DNA of 46,847 nt from Pseudomonadota bacterium. GTDB taxonomy: Bacteria > Myxococcota_A > Polyangia > Fen-1088. How positions within the stretch are numbered: position 1 is the stretch's first letter; every line of letters begins with the position of its first letter. Positions 16,199 through 23,836 of this stretch are shown here, one piece after another. Position numbers and translations under genes: made by a program. Under the pieces are notes generated by a model. That model was given only the letters and a program-made list of their open reading frames with translations, had not been told where the DNA came from and ran no database searches. The DNA is taken from the NCBI GenBank assembly GCA_023438785.1, contig JAEXQJ010000091.1:1-46847 (forward strand), written 5' to 3'.

Positions 16199-17494
16199 CT
16201 ACTGATTGGCCTTGAACGCGCCGGCCCCGGGATAGATGGCCGAGTCTCCCAACTCCTCCTCGATGCGCAGCAGGCGGTTGTACTTGGCCACGCGTTCCGA
16301 ACGGGCCAGCGAGCCGGTCTTGATTTGGCCCGAGCCGGTGGCCACCGCCAGATCGGCGATGAAGGTGTCCTCCGTCTCGCCCGAACGGTGCGAGATGATC
16401 GTGGTCCACCCCGTGCGGTGGGCCAGACTGACCGAATCGAGCGTCTCGGTCAGCGAGCCGATCTGGTTCACCTTGACCAGCACGCTGTTGGCCGTGTGCC
16501 GCTCGATGCCCATGCGGATGCGGTCCACGTTGGTGACGAAGAGATCGTCGCCCACCAACTGCACCTTGCTCCCCAACTCCTTGGTGAGCAGGGCCCACCC
16601 CTCCCAGTCGTTCTCGGCCATGCCGTCCTCGATCGACACGATGGGGAACTCGTCGCACAACTTCTTGTAGAAGGCCACCAGCCCCTCGGCCTCCAGGACC
16701 TTGTCCTCGCCTTCGAGTTGGTACTTCTTGCTCTTGGCATCGAACAGCTCGCTGGACGCCACATCCAGGGCCAAGGCCACGTCGTGCCCGACCTTGTAAC
16801 CGGCCTTGTCGATGGCCTCGCACACCACGGTCAGCGTGTCCTCGGCGCCGCCCAAATCCGGCGCGAAGCCCCCCTCGTCACCCACGCCCGTGGAGGCGCC
16901 CCGGTCGTGGAGCAGCTTCTTCAGCGTGTGAAACACCTCGGCGCCCGCGCGCAGCGCCTCGCGGAAGCTGGGCCGACCGAGGGGAACGATCATGAACTCC
17001 TGGAAGTCGAGCGAGTTGTCTGCGTGCGCGCCGCCGTTCACGATGTTCATCATGGGCACGGGCAGGATGCGCGCCGTGGGGCCGCCCAGGTAACGGTAGA
17101 GCGGCAGCCCCGCCTCGGCCGCGGCCGCGCGTGCGGTCGCCATGGAAAGCCCCAGGATGGCGTTGGCGCCTGCCTTGGCCTTGTTGGGCGTGCCGTCCGC
17201 CGCCAGCATGGCCGCATCCACGCCGGCTTGATCGAACGCATCCAGCCCAATTACGCGCGGGGCCAACACCTTGCCCACGTTGGCCACGGCCTTCTCCACG
17301 CCCTTCTTCAAATAGCGCTTGGGGTCGCCGTCGCGAAGCTCCAAAGCCTCGTGCTCACCCGTTGACGCGCCCGACGGTACAGCGGCCATGCCGCTCACAC
17401 CGGACTCAAGATGGACCTCGCATTCGACGGTGGGATTGCCGCGCGAGTCGAGGATCTCGCGGGCCACGATCTTCTCGATGATGGCGGTTTTCAT
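16199..17494 (-). CDS. eno: Enolase (phosphopyruvate hydratase)
   Basis: A 431-residue cytosolic enzyme interconverting 2-phosphoglycerate and phosphoenolpyruvate. All hallmarks are present: AREILDSRGNPTVE at the N-terminus, the flexible loop SGASTGEHEALELRD, MMNIVNGGAHADN, catalytic Glu in GDEGGFAP, magnesium ligands in ALDVASSE, SIEDGMAENDW and GDDLFVTN, catalytic Lys in VLVKVNQIGSLTE, and the signature IISHRSGETEDTFIADLAV with SGQIKTGS. Length is standard. It converges on the mtrB gene with 84 bases between; that spacer holds a weak GGGGA/TCCCC hairpin without a T-run. No operon partner on its strand. Confidence 0.98.
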   Translation of the reverse strand: MKTAIIEKIVAREILDSRGNPTVECEVHLESGVSGMAAVPSGASTGEHEALELRDGDPKRYLKKGVEKAVANVGKVLAPRVIGLDAFDQAGVDAAMLAADGTPNKAKAGANAILGLSMATARAAAAEAGLPLYRYLGGPTARILPVPMMNIVNGGAHADNSLDFQEFMIVPLGRPSFREALRAGAEVFHTLKKLLHDRGASTGVGDEGGFAPDLGGAEDTLTVVCEAIDKAGYKVGHDVALALDVASSELFDAKSKKYQLEGEDKVLEAEGLVAFYKKLCDEFPIVSIEDGMAENDWEGWALLTKELGSKVQLVGDDLFVTNVDRIRMGIERHTANSVLVKVNQIGSLTETLDSVSLAHRTGWTTIISHRSGETEDTFIADLAVATGSGQIKTGSLARSERVAKYNRLLRIEEELGDSAIYPGAGAFKANQ

Positions 17495-17623
17495 GCGGGG
17501 AGTCTACGCGGTCGCCGACGTGCTGCAAGCAGACGGCATCCCGCGGGACCCACCATCGGCAGGGTCGGTCGGCCACCCACATGGAGCTTCCCAGTCCTGT
17601 CCGCCGGGGTGTCGATCACTCAA

Positions 17624-17815
17624 ATGGCAAACGAAGCAGCACCTGCCAATTCTCCCCGCACCGAGGTTGTCGGCCCCCGTTCGCAGCCGTGCGCGACCGA
17701 GGAGCCGCGCTTCGAGCTGACGAATCCTTTCGTGTTGCTGTTCCTGCAGTCGCTCGGCCTGCGCCAAGCCGAGAAGGACACCGACGATTTCCCGCCCTGC
17801 ATGGGCAACAGCTAG
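17624..17815 (+). CDS. Possible small protein in the eno - oxidoreductase gap
   Basis: A 63-residue frame in the 321-base gap between the enolase start and the end of the Gfo/Idh/MocA gene. It reads MANEAAPANSPRTE at the start and FELTNPFVLLFLQSLGLRQAEKD towards the end, with Cys at two places. Composition is plausible for a small soluble protein with a short hydrophobic helix, but it matches no family I know and has only a distant GGGGTG as a ribosome site. Its stop abuts the convergent stop of the next gene. It could be chance in GC-rich DNA; the rest of the gap shows nothing recognisable. Confidence 0.3.
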   Translation: MANEAAPANSPRTEVVGPRSQPCATEEPRFELTNPFVLLFLQSLGLRQAEKDTDDFPPCMGNS

Positions 17816-18838
17816 CTAGTCCTGCGCGTACCGCTGGCCGACGGCGGCGCGCCAGCGATCCAGAGTCATCATGTTGCCCAGCGTGTCGCCGGTCGTCATG
17901 GCGGGCACATCGGACGCGCCGGCGAGGATCGCCGCGGCAAAGGCGTCAGCTTCGGCCGCGTAGAGCGGCGGGCTGTCGAGCTCGATGATCTCGGCGACCT
18001 CGTTGTCGGCCCAAAGGGTCATGCGCGACTTGCCGCCCTCGAAGGGATGGATGAAGGGCGAGGTCACCTCCAACCACGCCTTGTCGCCGTAGACACGCGC
18101 CGCGCGGTCCTGCCACAAGCTGATGCCGCAGCTCACCTGAGCCAGCATGCAGCCGTCGAATTCCAGGTGCGCCACCGACAGCGTGTCGGCCCCCGTCTCG
18201 GTGCCAAAGCGGGACAGGGCCTGCACACCGCTCGGGTCGCGGAACGGCTGCCCGCAGGCCGCACCGGCGATCAGTCGCGACAGCGACACGGGATAACAGC
18301 CCAGATCCAAGATGGCCCCGCCGCCCAGGTCCTTGTTCCACAAACGATGGGCGGTGTTGCACGGCCGGTTGATGCTGAAGCTGACCTGAACCAGCTTGAC
18401 CTGCCCGAGCGCGCCGGCGCGCACCAGCTTTACGATCTTGTCGGTCTGCGGTTGACACCGGTACATGAACGCTTCCATGAGCAGCACGCCAGCCGCGCGA
18501 CATGCCTCCACCGCACGCCGGGCCTCGGCCGCGTTCATGGTCAGTGGCTTTTCGCACAGCACGTGCTTGCCGGCCTGGGCCGCGCGTAGGATCCATTCCA
18601 GGTGCTCGGTGTGCGGCGTCCCGATGTACACCGCCTTCACCGTGGGATCGTCGAGCAGGGCCTGGTAGCTGCCGTACGCGCGGGAGAAACCATACTGGCC
18701 CGCGAAGGCGCGCGCCTTGGCCTCCGTGCGACTGGCCACGGCGGCCAGATGCGCGGTCTGCGAACGCCGCAAACCCTGAACGAAATGCTCGGCGATGCGT
18801 CCCGTGCCGAGAATGCCCCAGGGCAGTCGGTTGCTCAT
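17816..18838 (-). CDS. Gfo/Idh/MocA-family NAD(P)-dependent oxidoreductase
   Basis: A 340-residue protein. The N-terminal Rossmann fold has WGILGTGRIAEHF. AVYIGTPHTEHLEW and GKHVLCEKPLTMNAAEA follow, the latter with the family EKP motif whose lysine takes part in catalysis. MEAFMYRCQPQTDKI and GGGAILDLGCYPVSL resemble the dimeric dihydrodiol dehydrogenase / glucose-fructose oxidoreductase branch, in which the GGGAILDLGCY stretch carries active-site residues. The substrate is probably a sugar or polyol but is not determinable. The start MSNRLPWG is chosen because it directly precedes the first strand; the longer frame (to 18874) adds an unconserved leader. It stands alone on the minus strand with no evident partner. 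Confidence 0.88.
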   Translation of the reverse strand: MSNRLPWGILGTGRIAEHFVQGLRRSQTAHLAAVASRTEAKARAFAGQYGFSRAYGSYQALLDDPTVKAVYIGTPHTEHLEWILRAAQAGKHVLCEKPLTMNAAEARRAVEACRAAGVLLMEAFMYRCQPQTDKIVKLVRAGALGQVKLVQVSFSINRPCNTAHRLWNKDLGGGAILDLGCYPVSLSRLIAGAACGQPFRDPSGVQALSRFGTETGADTLSVAHLEFDGCMLAQVSCGISLWQDRAARVYGDKAWLEVTSPFIHPFEGGKSRMTLWADNEVAEIIELDSPPLYAAEADAFAAAILAGASDVPAMTTGDTLGNMMTLDRWRAAVGQRYAQD

Positions 18839-18904
18839 GGAAGCGTCATAGACCGGGCCGCCCCCGCGCCACAAGCCGGTGAGCCCTCCGTGCCGCGATC
18901 GTCG

Positions 18905-21900
18905 CTATGGAATGTCCCCGCGCTTGCAGTCGGACTTGCAGAGGACGCCGCCGTCGCACTCTTCGCCAAAGGCGGTTTGGACGAAGCCATCACCGCAATA
19001 GGGGGCCCTGGTGCAGGACTTGGTGCACTGGTCGACGCCGTAGGGGCTGACCTGATTGTTCACCCCGAGGTCGCACTGCTCGTCGCCGTTTCGGATACCG
19101 TCCCCGCAGTAGGCCGCCAACTTGCAGCTCGGCATGCAGGTGCCGTACGACCCGTCGTTCACGCCGTCGTCGCATTCTTCGCCCTCGTCCCGCACACCGT
19201 TGCCGCACTTGTTGCGGCAGTTGCGATCGCAGGACGCGGCGCGCGTGCCGTTGAGCGTGCCCTGGTCGCACTGCTCCAGGCCCGCGGGGCCGTTGACCCG
19301 TCCGTCGCCGCAGTAGGGGGCACGCGTGCAATCCTCGTTGCAGCCGCCATATTCGCCCGTGTTCTCGGCCGTGCCCAGATCGCAGATCTCGTCGGAGGTG
19401 ACCACGCCATCGCCGCACACCGTGTGGCACGACGAACGCGTGGCAGCGAAGTTGGAGAGGGTCAGCTTGTAGTGAGAGTCGGTCGTGTGGCGCTCCGCCT
19501 GGAAGACCACAATCTCGTAGACGCTGCCCTTGGCCAGGCCGAGATCGACGGTGCGGGTGTCGCCGTCGGTGGAGAGCCCCAGTCGCGTCCGGCACGTATC
19601 GGTGGTCTTGTTCTGCGCCGGCTCCATGTCGTGCACGACGCCCGTGCCGTTGGCGGCGTCAAGGTTCACGCGGCCGATGTACGCGCCGTGAACGCCGCCC
19701 AGGTCCACGGCCAGCTTCTTATTGATGTAGACCCACACGTCGTCGTCGCCAATGAACTCCAGGGTCTCGCCCCCGCGGTACTCGAACCAGTAACGGACCT
19801 CGGAGGTGAAGTGGAAGTTGTGTGCCGCGCCCGCCGTGTCGTTGTAGGTCAGCCCCCAGGGCTTGTCGTCCAGAGGAAAGAACGCGACGTTGTCGTAGAC
19901 GTAAACACCCGGGCTCGGATTCGCAAAGGTCAGGTAGTCACGTTGGCTCCGGCAATAGCTCGAGTCCTTGTACCAGAGCGCGAACCAATCCGCGGCGGTC
20001 CCCGTTGTGTAGACCATCGCCGTCGTGGTGGTCAGCGTCGGGCTGGTGTCGCTCTGGTTGCGGGTCCCCGGCGCCGGTTTGCCGTCCGCGCCCAGCGTGC
20101 TACTCGCGATGCCCTGCTGGCACTGTTGGACGCCCGTATTCACGGATTCGAAGTCAGGGTGTCCACCCTCCTCGGTGGTGGCCTTGAAGTCCCGATAGGT
20201 GACGGGAAGGATCATCGGATCCTGCGCGACCTTGGCCGAGTCGCAGGCGTAGCCCCCTTCGATCTTGCAGGTGGATGAACAGCCGTCGCCGCTAAGGGTG
20301 TTGCCGTCGTCGCACTCCTGGCCGGCGGCGATGTCGACCGGCAGCAGCAGACCGTCACCGCAGGCCGTTTGGCAAGCGCCGCCGGTGACCGGACAACTGG
20401 GCTCTTTGCGACAGAAGGGCGTGCAGCCATCTCCCATGTCGTTGTTGCCGTCATCGCATTGCTCGCTGCCCTCCGGGATCCCGTCGCCGCACTTGGTGCG
20501 GGTGCACGGCTCGCCGGGCGTGGTGCACAGCCACCCGTCCGCCTCGGTGGGCCCGGGCGATTCCAGACGGCACTCCGAACTGCAGCCGTCCTTGTCGGCG
20601 GCGTTGCCGTCGTCGCAGGTCTCCGCTCCCACCCGGATGCCGTCGCCGCACTTGGCCGGACGGCACACGCTGCGCGGCGGACAAGTCCAGCCGGCCTCGG
20701 TCAGGCAGAGGGGCGAACAGCCGTCGCCGGTCCGCGTGTTGCCGTCGTCGCACTCCTCGGGCCCCGCGACCTCGCCGTCGCCGCACACCACCGTGGACTG
20801 ACACTTCTGGCCCGGCGTGGGGCAGACGTAGTTGGCCTCGAGGCGGCAAGTCGAGCTGCAGCCGTCGTCACTCAGAGCGTTGCCATCGTCGCACTGCTCA
20901 CCGTCGGCTAGCCCCAGGATCCCGTCGCCACACACCGCCACCAGCCTGCACCTCCTGCCGACCTCGAGGCAGCGGTAGCCCGGATCGATCTGGCAGGCCG
21001 CCGAGCAGCCGTCACTCGCATCGCTGTTGCCGTCGTCGCACGCCTCACCTGCGCCCAGGATCGCGTCGCCGCACGTCCCCTGGGTCGCCGGCCTGCAGGC
21101 GCCGCCCACGCCCTCCGCGGTGGGGCAGTTGTACCCGGGCTCCACCTGCTTGCAGTCGGCGGCGCAACCGTCGCCGGCCGTGGTCCTGCCATCGTCGCAG
21201 GCCTCGTCGCCCACCACCTTGCCATCGCCACACACCACGGTGGACACGCACTTCTGGCCGGGCACCGGACAATCGTAGAAGGGCTCCTTCACGCACGAGG
21301 CGGTGCAGCCATCGCCGGAGGAAGTGTTGCCGTCGTCGCACTGCTCGCCACCCGCGGTGTTCAGCTTGCCGTCACCGCAGTACGAGTCGAGCACACACGG
21401 CTTGCCGGGCGTGGGGCAAATCCAATCCACCTCGATTTGGCAGCTGGCGCTGCAGCCATCACCCGAGGTGGCCGCGCCGTCGTCGCAGGTTTCGCCGCTG
21501 GTGAGCATGCCGTCGCCGCACACCGGGACCGCGCCGCAGTCTGCGTCTGCCCCGGCGTCGCCACAGCTCGCCTCGAGCTGACAGGTGGACGAGCATCCGT
21601 CGCCATCGCGGGTGTTACCATCCTCGCAGGCTTCCGTGCTGCTCAGCTTTCCGTCACCACAGATGGGGTCCGGGATGCACGGCTGGCCAGGGGTCGGACA
21701 CGTGTAATTGGGATCCTTGCGGCACAGGCCCGAACACCCGTCGCCCGGGCGTGAGTTGCCGTCGTCGCACAGCTCGCCGTCCTCGAGAATCCCGTTGCCA
21801 CATCGGGGGCCCGCGTCGGGACTGGAGCAGGCATCGCCGCAGTCGCTGCCCGTCGGAGCGTCGGGCACGAACGCGTCGTTGTTGGGCAGAATCGAGTCAG

Positions 21901-22036
21901 GCTTGCTAGGAGCCGCGTCGGCGATCGGTGGCGAACCATCCGCATCCGGTGCCCCCGGTCGGCGCGTGACCCCGCCGCCACCGCAGCCCACACACACGCC
22001 GAAAGCCAAGATTGCGAACCCATAGCGTCGATGCAT
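18905..22036 (-). CDS. Large cell-surface lipoprotein with 16 myxo-type cysteine-rich repeats and a fibro-slime domain
   Basis: A 1043-residue protein. MHRRYGFAILAFGVCVGC looks like a lipoprotein signal (Cys18), followed by an Asp/Pro-rich linker. Eleven repeats of the form CGDG..E.CDDGN...GDGCS..C (DUF4215, myxococcus cysteine-rich repeat) cover about residues 79-600. A fibro-slime/PA14-like domain (about 608-862) follows, with VTYRDF, the core GDDDVWVYINKKLAVDLGGVHG, then AERHTTDSHYKLTLSNF. Five more repeats end the protein. Such proteins are thought to form disulfide-rich extracellular stalks carrying an adhesive or matrix-binding domain; that role is inference. The ATG at 22036 is preferred over 22042 or 22099 because AAGGA is eight bases upstream. 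The repeats create long spurious frames on the opposite strand. Confidence 0.88.
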   Translation of the reverse strand: MHRRYGFAILAFGVCVGCGGGGVTRRPGAPDADGSPPIADAAPSKPDSILPNNDAFVPDAPTGSDCGDACSSPDAGPRCGNGILEDGELCDDGNSRPGDGCSGLCRKDPNYTCPTPGQPCIPDPICGDGKLSSTEACEDGNTRDGDGCSSTCQLEASCGDAGADADCGAVPVCGDGMLTSGETCDDGAATSGDGCSASCQIEVDWICPTPGKPCVLDSYCGDGKLNTAGGEQCDDGNTSSGDGCTASCVKEPFYDCPVPGQKCVSTVVCGDGKVVGDEACDDGRTTAGDGCAADCKQVEPGYNCPTAEGVGGACRPATQGTCGDAILGAGEACDDGNSDASDGCSAACQIDPGYRCLEVGRRCRLVAVCGDGILGLADGEQCDDGNALSDDGCSSTCRLEANYVCPTPGQKCQSTVVCGDGEVAGPEECDDGNTRTGDGCSPLCLTEAGWTCPPRSVCRPAKCGDGIRVGAETCDDGNAADKDGCSSECRLESPGPTEADGWLCTTPGEPCTRTKCGDGIPEGSEQCDDGNNDMGDGCTPFCRKEPSCPVTGGACQTACGDGLLLPVDIAAGQECDDGNTLSGDGCSSTCKIEGGYACDSAKVAQDPMILPVTYRDFKATTEEGGHPDFESVNTGVQQCQQGIASSTLGADGKPAPGTRNQSDTSPTLTTTTAMVYTTGTAADWFALWYKDSSYCRSQRDYLTFANPSPGVYVYDNVAFFPLDDKPWGLTYNDTAGAAHNFHFTSEVRYWFEYRGGETLEFIGDDDVWVYINKKLAVDLGGVHGAYIGRVNLDAANGTGVVHDMEPAQNKTTDTCRTRLGLSTDGDTRTVDLGLAKGSVYEIVVFQAERHTTDSHYKLTLSNFAATRSSCHTVCGDGVVTSDEICDLGTAENTGEYGGCNEDCTRAPYCGDGRVNGPAGLEQCDQGTLNGTRAASCDRNCRNKCGNGVRDEGEECDDGVNDGSYGTCMPSCKLAAYCGDGIRNGDEQCDLGVNNQVSPYGVDQCTKSCTRAPYCGDGFVQTAFGEECDGGVLCKSDCKRGDIP
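18918..21802 (-). repeat. Coding cysteine-rich repeat arrays (11 + 5 units)
   Basis: Units of roughly 40-50 codons starting CGDG (or CGNG/CGDA) recur eleven times from 21802 down to about 20240. Five more divergent ones occur from about 19410 to 18918, on either side of the fibro-slime domain. Most N-terminal units end with a C-P-T-P-G-x-x-C knot; the C-terminal units lack it and read ...CTRAPYCGDG. The array is coding, not a CRISPR array. Unit 6 has CGDA in place of CGDG, and unit 3 has CDDGAATSGDGC in place of CDDGN. Confidence 0.85.
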
Positions 22037-22306
22037 GGCCATTGTCCTTGGTTCGAGGATAGCCCCAACCGAAGCGGGACCGTTCGAACAAACGCCCACT
22101 CGCCCGGACCTTGGTCACGCCGCTCACACGGCCCTACACCAAACGCGGCCGTCGCTGGCTTGTCCCTCCGGATCGCGCGGATGACAACGTCAGAATCTCA
22201 GGGCCGGCGTGACCGGGTCTGCACGGCCGCCTGTCTGTGTCTGGCATCACGCGACCTCCCCGCTACGGCGCCGCGCGGACGCGCACAGGGTGGATGATCG
22301 CCGCCC

Positions 22307-23149
22307 ATGACCACCACGACCAGAGACGCCTTTGCTTGTCTTGTGCTTGCGACGCTGGGTGCAGGCCTGCCAATCGACGGATGATTCTCGTCGGGGCGAC
22401 GCGGGCACGGCCGAGGATGGGCCGGCGCTCGTCGAAGGACAGCCCGGGAGCCTCGCCAAATCGACGCTCCAACGTGTCGCCACGCCGCAGGTCACGGATG
22501 AGGACAGCGCCGCCCTGGCCGCGGGCAACGCGGCCTTCGCGCTGGCGGCATACGAGAAGCTGGCCGCGGAGAATCCGGACGCCAACCTGGTCTTCTCGCC
22601 GGCCAGTATCTCCATCGCGTTGGGGGCGCCGACCTGCCGGCCGCCCTCGCCCTGCAGGAAACCGGGTTCTCGGCCCTGGCGCTGCCCTATGACGATGACC
22701 GGCTCTCGCTCTTGGTGGTCGTTCCCGACGCGGGTTCCTTCGACGCCTTCGCGGCCTCGCTCGACGCCGCCAAGCTGGCCCGCATCGGCAGCGGCCTCAC
22801 CGCCCAGCACGTGCTGTTGTCCATGCCGCGCTTCAAGGTCGAGACGACGTCCAGTCTCAAGCAGGTTCTGAGTGACCTCGGAATGCCGTCGGCCTTCTCG
22901 GGCGGCGCGAATCTCTCCGGCATGGATGGCACGTCCGGGCTGTTCATCGAGGACGTCCTTCATCGGGCGTTCATCGATGTCGCGGAGAAGGGCACCGAGG
23001 CTGCGGCGGCCACGGCCGTGATCATAGGCCGCAAGGCGGCTGATCCAGATGGTCTGCGCATCAACGTGGACCGCCCCTTCCTGTACTTCCTGCACGACCA
23101 GCCGACGGGCGCCATCCTCTTCATGGGCCGCGTCCTGAACCCGGCTTGA
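22307..23149 (+). pseudogene. Serpin (serine protease inhibitor) lipoprotein, broken by a frameshift and an internal deletion
   Basis: Three pieces in two frames make up a shortened serpin. Piece 1 starts at ATG 22307 (MTTTTRDAFACLVLATLGAG), a lipoprotein-like signal that hits a stop at 22382 in its own frame. Piece 2 (from about 22368) begins CQSTDDSRRGD in the next frame, as if one extra C in GGCCTGC had split the lipobox; it runs through NAAFALAAYEKLA to NLVFSPASISIALG, the serpin N-terminal signature. At about 22622 the match jumps to a third piece: GFSALALPYDDDRLSLLVVVPD, then the hinge KGTEAAAATAVIIG and the end RPFLYFLHDQPTGAILFMGRVLNP. Roughly 170-180 residues of a normal serpin are missing at that jump. 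The hinge is of inhibitory type, so the ancestor was probably an active inhibitor. Confidence 0.75.
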
Positions 23150-23231
23150 GGCAGGTTCCCGTCGGGCGCCGGGGCGCGCCGGCCATGGCAAACTTGAGAT
23201 TCGGCCCTCCGTCGAACACTCTTGTGCAGCC

Positions 23232-23822
23232 ATGTCACGCGTCTACCTCGCCTTCGCCAGCTTCTTCAGCCTGCTGTTCCGCGGCCGCCTGCCCGAAAAG
23301 GCCATCGAGCTGCTGCCCGCGCCGTCGGAGCCCCCGGCGGCGCTGACACCCGTGCCCGAGGTCAAGCGTGAGACCAAGGTCGAGGCCCCGCGCCCCGTGG
23401 AAGCCGCACCCGCCCCCCCGTCGGCCAACCAGGCCGCGTTGCGCACCGAGGGAGCGCTCATGCTGCTCACGCTCCTGCAGCGCGAGGGACGACTGCTCGA
23501 TTTCCTGCGCGAGTCGCTGGATGGCTATGACGACGCGTCCATCGGGGTGGCCGTGCGTGACGTACACCGCGACTGCCGCCGCGCCCTGGACGAACACCTG
23601 AAACTGGAGCCGGTCATGCCGGGCGAGGAGGAGCAGACGGTGACCGTGCCCAAGGGCTTCGACCCGGGCGAGGTGCGCCTCATCGGCAAGGCCGACGGCG
23701 AGCCGCCCTGGAAAGGCGTGTTGGTTCATCACGGCTGGCGCGTGGTGGAGGCCAAGTTCCCCAGCTTGGCCGAGGGCGTGGACCGCCATGTGATCGCGCC
23801 GGCAGAGGTCAGGGTGGCGTAA
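23232..23822 (+). CDS. DUF2760 domain protein of the Hsp70 cluster
   Basis: A 196-residue protein. A short hydrophobic N-terminus (MSRVYLAFASFFSLLFRGRLP) is followed by a Pro/Ala/Glu-rich linker to about residue 66. The DUF2760 domain then runs to the end: ALMLLTLLQREGRLLDFLRE, YDDASIGVAVRDVHRDCRRAL, then VTVPKGFDPGEVRLIGKA and WKGVLVHHGWRVVEAKFP. The family has no known function but is repeatedly found just ahead of the two Hsp70 genes seen here, so a role with those chaperones is likely. The N-terminal segment could be a membrane anchor. The gene is 14 bases from the next start and surely co-transcribed. Confidence 0.88.
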   Translation: MSRVYLAFASFFSLLFRGRLPEKAIELLPAPSEPPAALTPVPEVKRETKVEAPRPVEAAPAPPSANQAALRTEGALMLLTLLQREGRLLDFLRESLDGYDDASIGVAVRDVHRDCRRALDEHLKLEPVMPGEEEQTVTVPKGFDPGEVRLIGKADGEPPWKGVLVHHGWRVVEAKFPSLAEGVDRHVIAPAEVRVA

Positions 23823-23836
23823 GGGGAAGGAGACGC

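Noticed and set aside
18602..20278. Long plus-strand open frame of 558 codons opposite the repeat lipoprotein
   Set aside because: Ala/Val-rich with no domain; it is the mirror of the repetitive GC-rich coding strand, which has a clear signal peptide and domains.
18918..21802. Regular repeats suggestive of CRISPR or satellite DNA
   Set aside because: They are codon-phased cysteine-rich protein repeats of about 40-50 codons and not exact at the DNA level.
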